From assembly GCA_004356385.1 (NCBI GenBank), contig SMXL01000021.1:1-8577 (forward strand): DNA of 8,577 nt, in the 5' to 3' direction. A program made the position numbers and the translations under genes. The notes beneath the pieces were generated by a model that saw nothing but the letters and a program-made list of their open reading frames with translations, had not been told where the DNA came from and did no database searches. The stretch comes from Bacteroidota bacterium (GTDB lineage: Bacteria > Bacteroidota > Rhodothermia > Rhodothermales > UBA10348). This document shows, one piece after another, positions 1-6,108 of this stretch (position 1 is its first letter; the number at the start of each line of letters is the position of its first letter).

Positions 1-98
1 CGCGGGTCTGCATTCCGCTTGCCGTTAATTTTGGGGACGCCAAATCGCCCGACGCCATTTTGGGCGACGTTGAAGCACTTGTCGGTTTTTCGGTGTGA
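1..98 (+). CDS. C-terminal fragment of unidentified protein
   Basis: Reading from base 3, 31 codons are open up to a TGA at 96-98. The peptide includes the segments IPLAVNFGDAKSPDAILGD and EALVGFSV. Its composition (alternating hydrophobics, a D/A/E-rich helix, few Arg/Ser) looks like real protein. The same DNA in frame 1 stays open to 174 but gives an Arg/Ser/Phe-rich peptide typical of non-coding frames. The gene begins outside the window, so family and start cannot be judged; I do not recognise the tail. It lies on the same strand as the downstream oxidoreductase with a gap of about 126 bases, so co-transcription is possible but not shown. Confidence is limited by the short length. Confidence 0.5.
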   Translation, partial: RVCIPLAVNFGDAKSPDAILGDVEALVGFSV

Positions 99-224
99 TT
101 CACTTTCTCGCTCATTCGTGAAGTCAAGGTACGGTGCGACATTCCAGGCGGGCCACCGATTTTTTAACGTCTAATTCTGCACTGCAACATTTACCATAAA
201 TCCATCCTCTGACCCGTTTTCAAG
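99..224. other. Intergenic gap upstream of the oxidoreductase
   Basis: About 126 bases with no open frame that looks coding on either strand. A short T-run (160-165) follows the partial gene but is not preceded by a convincing stem. No TAnnTTTG box or sigma70-like pair stands out. The bases just before the ATG at 225 (ending TTTTCAAG) give no real Shine-Dalgarno match. Confidence 0.5.
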
Positions 225-1193
225 ATGAGTATTCGAATCGGCATCATCGGACCCGGACGGATCGCAGACGATCAACTCGCGCCGGCCATTGGGGCTACCG
301 ATGGTGCTGAGTTGTGGAGCGTTTTGAGTCGAAACCAGCAACGAGCTTCCGAATTCGCTCGAAAACACGGTGCCATTTCTCCAACTCCCGCCCACACAGT
401 TCTCAAAACTATGTTGGAAGACCCCGATCTCGACGCCGTGATTATCGCAACTCCCGATAGGTTGCACGCCACCCAGGCTTGTCTGGCTGCCGAAGCTGGA
501 AAGCACGTGCTGGTGGAGAAACCTATGGCGACCTCGGTAGAAGAAGCAGGGTCGATGATCGAAGCGTGCCAAATAAACGGATGTACACTCGGAGTCGCGT
601 ACCATATGCGGTGGCATGCGGGCCATCGAGTCATGCGAGATCGGATACAACGAGGAGAGATTGGACACATTCATCATATTCGAGCGCACTTTACATTCAA
701 AGCTGCCAACGGTGCGGATTGGAGGGCTTTCCCGGAGACGGGACGCTGGTGGAGCCTCGCGGCGAATGGCACCCACTGTCTGGATCTGATTCAATGGTTG
801 CTTCGAGCGGAGTCGGGCGAAATCATTTCGATTCACGCGTTAACGGGCGGATCGGTCTGGGATAGCCCGCATGACGAGACGGCCATCGTTTCTGCCTGTT
901 TTGAGTCCGGTGCAACAGCTGAGTTTTGCACTTCCGTTCTGTTCGATTCGGCTTCTCGCATCGAGATATATGGCTCCGAAGGAACTGTCCTCTGTGATGA
1001 CACGATGGGCCGACACGGTTCGGGGACTATTCTGTTTGACGACGCACCACTCAAATTCGATGTAGCCAATCAGTACGCGGGAGAAATTCGCGATTTCGTA
1101 GAGGCGATTGTCGATGGACGACCACCGGAAGTGGGCGGCACCGAAGGCATGAGGAACGTCGAACTACTCATCGAGGCAGCGCGCAATCTGTAG
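225..1193 (+). CDS. Gfo/Idh/MocA family NAD(P)-dependent oxidoreductase
   Basis: The 322-residue product has the two-domain layout and length usual for this family of sugar/inositol/biliverdin-type dehydrogenases. Residues 4-17 form the Rossmann dinucleotide-binding loop (IGIIGPGRIADD, GxGxIA-like). Residues 72-76 (VIIAT) and 95-100 (VLVEKP) are the conserved strand-plus-EKP signature, with Lys99 in the position of the catalytic lysine. The C-terminal alpha/beta domain starts near residue 123 (GVAYHMRW) and carries GTHCLDLIQWL at 182-192, with His184 in the family's catalytic His position. The Asp usually four residues before that His (D-x3-H) is Ala180 here, so the active site is a variant. 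Substrate is unknown; by family it would oxidise a sugar, polyol or derivative hydroxyl using NAD(P), in the cytoplasm. No signal peptide. The only reasonable start is ATG 225. Neighbours give no pathway hint. Confidence 0.9.
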   Translation: MSIRIGIIGPGRIADDQLAPAIGATDGAELWSVLSRNQQRASEFARKHGAISPTPAHTVLKTMLEDPDLDAVIIATPDRLHATQACLAAEAGKHVLVEKPMATSVEEAGSMIEACQINGCTLGVAYHMRWHAGHRVMRDRIQRGEIGHIHHIRAHFTFKAANGADWRAFPETGRWWSLAANGTHCLDLIQWLLRAESGEIISIHALTGGSVWDSPHDETAIVSACFESGATAEFCTSVLFDSASRIEIYGSEGTVLCDDTMGRHGSGTILFDDAPLKFDVANQYAGEIRDFVEAIVDGRPPEVGGTEGMRNVELLIEAARNL

Positions 1194-1343
1194 CCGAAAG
1201 AGATCGATTCAAGGCTCCGGTTTGGGACCACCCGCCGAATGTGATTGGTTAGGATGGTTGTCATACATCCCGCTTTCCGGTAGCTTCAGTTTCTTGTCTT
1301 TCCACGGTCGGTCTATGTGACCGTACGTCTCATAATTCTCGAT
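1194..1343. other. Intergenic gap before the alpha/beta hydrolase
   Basis: About 150 bases without a coding-like frame. No strong hairpin or T-tract follows the oxidoreductase stop, and no clear promoter or ribosome-binding site is seen. It contains an in-frame GTG at 1317 that could be an earlier start for the hydrolase. Confidence 0.45.
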
Positions 1344-2294
1344 ATGAACACTTGGACGCGTATTCTGGTTGCCGTCGTCGTCGTGCTCGGCTTAGGGGTC
1401 GGCGTCGTTCTACTTTTGCATATATCGCTCGACTGGGAAAAGGCGGAGGTAACACAAGAAGTTCGTGAGGCCACTGGAGAGTCCTACGTCGCACTATCGG
1501 ACGGAGTCACTGAGTATAAATTGTGGGGCCCGGACTCCGCACAGACTGTCATTATGATTTCAGGTGCGAGTGTACCCTATTACATCCTGGATGGCACATA
1601 CGAAGCGCTCGTTGAAGCTGGATTTCGGGTTCTTCGCTACAATTACTATGGACGGGGATTCTCGGACCGCCCCATGGTTCGTTACGATGGAGCACTCTAC
1701 GAGCGCCAAATTTCCGATCTGGTGGAAACCCTCGGATTACAGAAACCGTTCGATCTGATCGGTCTATCGATGGGAGGAATGGTGGCGGCCGCATATGCAG
1801 CGGCCCACCCGGAAGCTGTGAGAAGAATCGCCTTCATAGATCCAGCCTATCGACAGTATCCTTCGCCTGGTCGTCCGGAATGGCTTTCAGATATGCTATT
1901 TGTCCTCTCTCAGCAGGACGCCACCGCCGAGAGCCAGGCCGTCGATTTTATAGAACCTGAAAATTTTCCAGACTGGATTGACCGATACAAAATTCAGATG
2001 CGATTCAAGGGATTTCGCCATTCACGAATCTCCACGTTTTATCACTTTACGACCATCGACCACCAGGAAAATTTTCGATTCCTCGGGCAGTCGGGCATTC
2101 CGATGTTACTGCTATGGGGAAAACAAGACGTGACCGTGCCATTCGTCGAGAGCCGGGTCGTAGCAGATCTCACCGGTGCAGAGTTTTATCCCGTGGCTGG
2201 GGCAGCACACCTGCCGCATCTGGAGCAGCCGGAAATCGTAAATCCGATAATCGTAGAATTTTTCTCCCGCCAAGAACTCGAGTCAGAGGACTAG
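1344..2294 (+). CDS. Membrane-anchored alpha/beta-fold hydrolase
   Basis: From ATG 1344 the product is 316 residues. Residues 6-27 are one strongly hydrophobic segment (ILVAVVVVLGLGVGVVLLLHIS) with a Thr/Arg head and no clear cleavage site or lipobox. It probably anchors an extracytoplasmic catalytic domain in the inner membrane. The catalytic part shows the alpha/beta hydrolase hallmarks: a strand before an oxyanion-type turn (VIMISGASVPYY, 69-80), YYGRGFSDRP (101-110), the nucleophile elbow GLSMGG with Ser142, Asp262 in LLLWGKQDVTVP, and His289 in GAAHLPHLEQP. The triad is therefore complete. The fold is shared by esterases, lipases, haloalkane dehalogenases and C-C hydrolases, so the substrate cannot be named. 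A GTG at 1317 would add nine residues before the hydrophobic segment; ATG 1344 gives a more normal signal-anchor. Neither start has a clear Shine-Dalgarno. Confidence 0.88.
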   Translation: MNTWTRILVAVVVVLGLGVGVVLLLHISLDWEKAEVTQEVREATGESYVALSDGVTEYKLWGPDSAQTVIMISGASVPYYILDGTYEALVEAGFRVLRYNYYGRGFSDRPMVRYDGALYERQISDLVETLGLQKPFDLIGLSMGGMVAAAYAAAHPEAVRRIAFIDPAYRQYPSPGRPEWLSDMLFVLSQQDATAESQAVDFIEPENFPDWIDRYKIQMRFKGFRHSRISTFYHFTTIDHQENFRFLGQSGIPMLLLWGKQDVTVPFVESRVVADLTGAEFYPVAGAAHLPHLEQPEIVNPIIVEFFSRQELESED

Positions 2295-2355
2295 AGGAGC
2301 AGACGCCGGATGACGGCAGGCTCGTGGAAAGGGCGTTCCAAATGACCTAACGACC

Positions 2356-2363
2356 TATCTTTG
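2356..2363 (+). promoter_or_regulatory. Possible Bacteroidota -7 promoter box
   Basis: TATCTTTG matches the Bacteroidota -7 consensus TAnnTTTG and lies about 20 bases before ATG 2384. No matching -33 TTG element is visible at the expected distance upstream, and the resulting leader would be short. The match is only suggestive. Confidence 0.3.
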
Positions 2364-2383
2364 TTCTGCTTACAATTATTGAA

Positions 2384-3838
2384 ATGCGCTTTCCATCTTC
2401 GACAAATAGGACCTCTCGGTATCAGCCAGTAATTCCAGGAATCCGATCGGGTTGGGTCGTTCTTCTCGTGGTGATTCTTGGATTCGCCTCCACCCCAGTT
2501 TCTACCGCACAACTTGTAGAAGGGCGCTGGCAAGTGCTTTCAGAGGGCCCCATAGCGGATGGAAGACGACACGATGATGTGGTCTTTATCAATGAAAATG
2601 AGGGATGGGTCGTGAATCTCAGGGGCGAGGTTTACGGCACAAAAGACGGAGGTTCGTCCTGGGAGCTATTGTACTCGAACCCGATCTTAGGATTTAGAAG
2701 TACCGCCTTCATAAATGATCGAATCGGTTTTGTCGGAAGCCTTTCCTCGGGCCGCGTCCTCTTTCAAACCTTTGACGGAGGTCGAAATTGGTTTGATCTC
2801 ACGTCAAGAATTAAGGGAACGATACCTCAATCGATCTGCGGGCTGTGGGTGGTCGACGAGAATACGATTTACGGCGTTGGTGCCTTTTTCGGCGGGCCCT
2901 GGTTTCTGAAGTCCACAGACGGTGGTGTGACGTGGACCAGCAAGTTGGTAGGTACTGGGGCCAAGGCACTCGTAGATGTGTATTTCAAAAACAAGAATGA
3001 AGGCTACGCGGTTGGAGGCACAGCCGACGTCGCGCAGATGCTTCAGGGAAATGCGGTCGTACTCAGAACGATCGACGGTGGCTCTAACTGGACTCAGGTC
3101 CATCAAACCAGTCACAGCTTGAACGTAGGGGGTGAATGGGGTTGGAAAATATCTTTCCCTAGCGAACTCGTCGGATATGTATCTCTCGAATACACAGGGA
3201 ATAACGACAACGAACCCGCCAAGTACTTAAAAACGGTTGACGGGGGGCTCACATGGACCGAACACCACATCCCAGGTAGCACACAGGTTTCGGGACTTCA
3301 GGGGATCGGATTCATTACAGAGGAAATTGGATGGGCCAGCGGTCGCGGTCAGACGTCCGCTACGATTGATGGTGGGACAACGTGGCAGCAAATCTCAGAT
3401 TATGATCCCGACACCAATCCGGACGGTGAGTTGGACGGTAGAACGAATCGGATATTCGTCATCAATAGCACGCTCGCCTATGCGGTCGGAGCGTACACAT
3501 ACCGATTTGACGGGAGCATACCGATTCACATCGCTCCCGAAAGCGTACCCGAACGCCCGGCTCAGTTTCAGATGGATCAGAACTATCCGAACCCGTTCCA
3601 GAAAAGTACGACGATCGGGTATACGCTCTTCGAAAACGTCAACGTTCGTATTACGATTCGCGACATTCTTGGACGCCAGGTGCGGACTTTACTTAGCGAG
3701 TTCCAATCGCCTGGAACGTACACCCTGACCTGGAATGGCCGAGATGATGGCGGATCCAGATTGGCAAATGGAACGTATCTGTATCTGATGGATATCGGGG
3801 AGCACATCGAAGTTAAACACGCCGTGCTTCTTCGCTAA
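2384..3838 (+). CDS. Secreted YCF48-like beta-propeller with T9SS sorting domain
   Basis: The 484-residue protein has a signal peptide with a long N-region (hydrophobic core about 24-35, likely cleavage after STA at 42). Six Asp-box/BNR motifs of the form xDGGxxW follow, with the Asp at residues 88, 131, 179, 231, 286 and 329, each after an aromatic/GW-containing strand (for example GWVV 74-77). This spacing fits a YCF48/HCF136-like or sialidase-like beta-propeller. Residues 395-484 form the C-terminal sorting region: QNYPNPFQKST, then DILGRQVRTLL, then a FlgD-like stretch WNGRDDGG with ANGTYLY, ending in VLLR. This is the known type A signal for T9SS export and surface attachment or release. 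There is no catalytic signature, so a binding or structural surface role is inferred. It is followed by a paralog of the same layout. Only ATG 2384 precedes the signal peptide. Confidence 0.88.
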   Translation: MRFPSSTNRTSRYQPVIPGIRSGWVVLLVVILGFASTPVSTAQLVEGRWQVLSEGPIADGRRHDDVVFINENEGWVVNLRGEVYGTKDGGSSWELLYSNPILGFRSTAFINDRIGFVGSLSSGRVLFQTFDGGRNWFDLTSRIKGTIPQSICGLWVVDENTIYGVGAFFGGPWFLKSTDGGVTWTSKLVGTGAKALVDVYFKNKNEGYAVGGTADVAQMLQGNAVVLRTIDGGSNWTQVHQTSHSLNVGGEWGWKISFPSELVGYVSLEYTGNNDNEPAKYLKTVDGGLTWTEHHIPGSTQVSGLQGIGFITEEIGWASGRGQTSATIDGGTTWQQISDYDPDTNPDGELDGRTNRIFVINSTLAYAVGAYTYRFDGSIPIHIAPESVPERPAQFQMDQNYPNPFQKSTTIGYTLFENVNVRITIRDILGRQVRTLLSEFQSPGTYTLTWNGRDDGGSRLANGTYLYLMDIGEHIEVKHAVLLR

Positions 3839-3851
3839 CGTCGGTATTGGA

Positions 3852-3881
3852 CATGGTGGTTGCAGGTGCCGAACCACCATG
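3852..3881 (+). repeat. Inverted repeat/hairpin between the two propeller genes
   Basis: CATGGTGGTT (3852-3861) and AACCACCATG (3872-3881) are perfect 10-base inverted arms around a 10-base loop, starting 13 bases after the first propeller gene's stop codon. The stem is GC-containing and should fold in RNA, but no T-tract follows, so it is not a classical intrinsic terminator. It may reduce read-through, protect the 3' end of the first transcript, or be an operator. Confidence 0.5.
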
Positions 3882-3965
3882 CGACCTCATTCTCAGCACC
3901 AGAAATGCGGAGGTTCCGTTCATTTGTCTCTTCTGCTCCCGATAGAGTCCTCTCCATGGCTACCC

Positions 3966-5348
3966 ATGCGCACTCTGGTGATCGTGTGCGCTCTTTGGTG
4001 CCTCGTTTTCCCGGTTCGAACACGTGCTCAGTTTCCTCCGGCGTCCTGGACCTATTTGCCGAACTCCCCAGACGCGGGAGCGGACAATCGCCATCGCGAC
4101 ATCTTCTTTATTGACGAATCAACCGGATGGCTGGTAAATGATCAAAGTCAGATATTCCGAACCAACGACCGAGGGGACACCTGGTCGCAACAGTTCGATG
4201 GTGAAGGCGCTTTCGATTTTCGAGCGATCGCTTTTATAAACGAACAAACCGGATGGGTTGGATCGGAAACCGCCGGACACATCCTTTTCGAAACGCAGAA
4301 CGGCGGCGCATCATGGACAGATATTACGGGCCGAATCGAAGGCGATGTCCCGTTAGGAATTAGCGCAATATGGGTCGTAGGTGATCAAACGATTTACGCC
4401 ACCGGTTCTACCACAGAGGGTCCCTGGTTTCTGACCTCTTTAACAGGTGGAGCTACGTGGACGGGAAAACGAATTGGGTTCGAGGCGCAAACAGCGACCG
4501 ATATCTATTTCGCCGATAGTCAGTTTGGGCTTGTCACTGGTGGGACGAGTATAGACTTGTTCGGAGATGCAGTAGTACTCAGAACGAGAGACGGAGGCGA
4601 TACATGGCTAGAGGAAATACCGACATTCAGGAAGACAGGTGTAGATGGGGAATGGGGAGCCCAACTTTCGTTCCCAAGCCCAGCGGTCGGATATCTTTCG
4701 ATTGAATACATCAACAATCGGAAGAATCGATTCTCAAAGATGATGAAAACCATAGACGCGGGTGTCAACTGGGCTGAAATCGAAGTATTTGACAATGTTG
4801 TTCCATTCGGGCTACAAGCAATCGGCTTCATTTCAGAGAGTACCGGATGGACGGGCGGACACGGGATCACCTCGGTGACGACGAACGGGGGGGCGAACTG
4901 GGAATCGCTGGTGCCGTACAGTTCTTTCCAAACGGACGGAGAACTCGATGTGGGCCTCAGTCGCATTTTCGCTGTCAATGGGTCGATTGCCTACGCAGTC
5001 GGAAGATATGTGCATCGCTATGATGAGAACGAAATCACCGCAATTGCCGGTTTACATTCAACGACTGTACGTGAAATCGATCTATTCTCAATTTTCCCGA
5101 ATCCATTCAGACAGACAACCGGTATCCGGTTTTCAATTCAGCAATCTGCTCGCGTAGTCCTCAACGTGTACAACTCACTCGGTCTAGTAGTACGGACGCT
5201 GGTCGACGAAACAAGATCACCCGGATCTTTCGAGGAAGTGTGGAATGGCCGAGGCGTCAATGGACATCATCTGGCTAGCGGTGTGTACTTCTTCGTACTT
5301 CAAGTCGACGGTGCGTCAGACGTGCGGACGGTGGTTCTACTGCGGTAG
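3966..5348 (+). CDS. Secreted YCF48-like beta-propeller paralog with T9SS sorting domain
   Basis: From ATG 3966 the protein is 460 residues and begins with a compact signal peptide (MRTLVIVCALWCLVFPVRTR, cleavage likely after Ala21). An in-frame ATG at 3879 would add 29 residues that spoil the signal peptide, and that ATG lies in a hairpin; 3966 is therefore preferred although it lacks a Shine-Dalgarno. The body is collinear with the preceding protein, including shared GPWFL, VVLRT, GEWG, LSFPS-like, LQAIGFI and DGELD segments. The six Asp-box positions are largely degenerate: NDRGDTW 67-73, QNGGASW 111-117, LTGGATW 159-165, RDGGDTW 208-214, IDAGVNW 263-269, TNGGANW 306-312. Only the fourth keeps DGG. 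The C-terminus carries FPNPF (377-381), a FlgD-like WNGRGVNGHHLASGVYFF and a final VLLR, so T9SS export is expected. It arose by tandem duplication; its function is unknown, probably surface binding or structural. Confidence 0.87.
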   Translation: MRTLVIVCALWCLVFPVRTRAQFPPASWTYLPNSPDAGADNRHRDIFFIDESTGWLVNDQSQIFRTNDRGDTWSQQFDGEGAFDFRAIAFINEQTGWVGSETAGHILFETQNGGASWTDITGRIEGDVPLGISAIWVVGDQTIYATGSTTEGPWFLTSLTGGATWTGKRIGFEAQTATDIYFADSQFGLVTGGTSIDLFGDAVVLRTRDGGDTWLEEIPTFRKTGVDGEWGAQLSFPSPAVGYLSIEYINNRKNRFSKMMKTIDAGVNWAEIEVFDNVVPFGLQAIGFISESTGWTGGHGITSVTTNGGANWESLVPYSSFQTDGELDVGLSRIFAVNGSIAYAVGRYVHRYDENEITAIAGLHSTTVREIDLFSIFPNPFRQTTGIRFSIQQSARVVLNVYNSLGLVVRTLVDETRSPGSFEEVWNGRGVNGHHLASGVYFFVLQVDGASDVRTVVLLR

Positions 5349-5390
5349 TTCTGACGTTTTGCGTAATAACGGCGGAAATCGAATTTATTT

Positions 5391-5406
5391 TTGATCTTAT
5401 GATCAA
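5391..5406 (+). promoter_or_regulatory. Putative TetR operator TTGATC-N4-GATCAA
   Basis: TTGATC (5391-5396), TTAT, GATCAA (5401-5406) form a perfect 6-4-6 inverted repeat 41 bases before the tetR start, inside the AT-rich region where its promoter should lie. TetR-family repressors commonly bind a palindrome in their own promoter. The same core recurs just after the gene. A promoter hexamer pair could not be assigned with confidence. Confidence 0.6.
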
Positions 5407-5436
5407 TTATATTGCGGCTTTGATACTCTAGAGTTC

Positions 5437-5441
5437 AGGAG
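5437..5441 (+). promoter_or_regulatory. Ribosome-binding site of tetR
   Basis: AGGAG lies six bases before ATG 5448. It is unusually clear for this window, where most genes have no recognisable Shine-Dalgarno, and it fixes the tetR start. Confidence 0.7.
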
Positions 5442-5447
5442 CCCACT

Positions 5448-6029
5448 ATGGCCAGACCGAGGGAATTTGACGCTGACATCGCTTTGAACAAGGCGATGGA
5501 TTTATTTTGGACGAAGGGATATTGTGCGACTACGACCCGCGATATCGTGAATACGGTCGGAATCGGCCGTCAGAGTATCTATAACGCGTTTGGAGGCAAG
5601 GAATCCCTTTTCAGAAGATGCCTGGAGCACTACGAAAAATCGATTCTTGACCCACGATTTACAGATCTAGAACGAAAAGGGGCTTCAAAAACTGAAATCG
5701 TTAGATTTGTAGCCCAGGCAGTCGAATTTTACGATCTCCAACAGCCGCGAAAGGGGTGTATGCTAGCTAATACGGCGGTCGAATCGTCGAACAGTATACC
5801 TGAAGCGGCGGCACAAGCGGCCTCGTATTTAGACCGCTTAATCTCCGGTTTTAGTCATGCCATTTCGAACGCTTCCGAACGGCGAGAATTGAAGCAATCT
5901 CTAGACCATGAGGCAGTCGCCCGCTCTCTCGCATGTACCGTACTTGGAATGGCCGTGGCATCAAAGTCCGGATCCACTCGAGAAGAGTTGGTTGATATGG
6001 CTTCCGTCGCTTTGAGGCCACTGTACTAA
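5448..6029 (+). CDS. TetR/AcrR family transcriptional regulator
   Basis: The 193-residue product has the usual TetR length and N-terminal DNA-binding domain: MARPREFD, an alpha helix with ALNKAMDLFWTKGY (12-25), then the helix-turn-helix TTTRDIVNTVGIGRQSIYNAFGGKESLF (28-55). The C-terminal ligand/dimer domain is variable, as is normal. It contains PRKGCMLANTAVE (100-112), a G-C-[ML] segment frequent in one TetR branch, and Cys104 lies where the sensing cysteine of NemR-type regulators appears to align (by eye, from memory). The ligand is unknown. An AGGAG ribosome-binding site and an upstream TTGATC-N4-GATCAA palindrome point to autoregulation. The gene follows the T9SS propeller with about 100 bases between and faces a convergent lipoprotein gene, so no obvious target operon is adjacent. 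It may act on itself and on distant sites. Confidence 0.93.
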   Translation: MARPREFDADIALNKAMDLFWTKGYCATTTRDIVNTVGIGRQSIYNAFGGKESLFRRCLEHYEKSILDPRFTDLERKGASKTEIVRFVAQAVEFYDLQQPRKGCMLANTAVESSNSIPEAAAQAASYLDRLISGFSHAISNASERRELKQSLDHEAVARSLACTVLGMAVASKSGSTREELVDMASVALRPLY

Positions 6030-6032
6030 ACA

Positions 6033-6060
6033 ATGTTATTGATCATTCGATCAATAACAT
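6033..6060. repeat. 28-bp perfect palindrome after tetR, operator-like or bidirectional terminator
   Basis: ATGTTATTGATC (6033-6044), ATTC, GATCAATAACAT (6049-6060) are perfect 12-base inverted arms starting four bases after the tetR stop. The inner part (6039-6054) repeats the TTGATC-N4-GATCAA core found before tetR. Its position between convergent genes would suit a bidirectional terminator, but the stem is AT-rich and no good T-tract follows on either strand. The shared core instead suggests a second repressor site. Both readings stay open. Confidence 0.6.
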
Positions 6061-6108
6061 ACAGAACCAGCCCGCGATTTCACCCCTGAAAATCCATTTT
6101 TGTAAAAG

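Noticed and set aside
171..836. Long minus-strand open frame (221 codons) opposite the oxidoreductase
   Set aside because: It lies almost entirely antisense to a clear Gfo/Idh/MocA gene, and its Ser/Arg/His-rich composition and lack of motifs mark it as a shadow frame.
3237..3728. Plus-strand 163-codon open frame inside the first propeller gene
   Set aside because: Arg/Ser-rich out-of-frame translation overlapping the last Asp-boxes and sorting domain of the real gene.
5357..5430. Sigma70-like hexamers before tetR (TTGCGT, TATATT, TGATACTCT)
   Set aside because: No pair has acceptable spacing and match together, so no promoter is annotated beyond the palindrome.
6033..6060. Palindromes around tetR as terminal repeats of a mobile unit
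   Set aside because: No transposase, target-site duplication or composition shift is visible, and the two copies share only the 12-base core, which suits an operator better.
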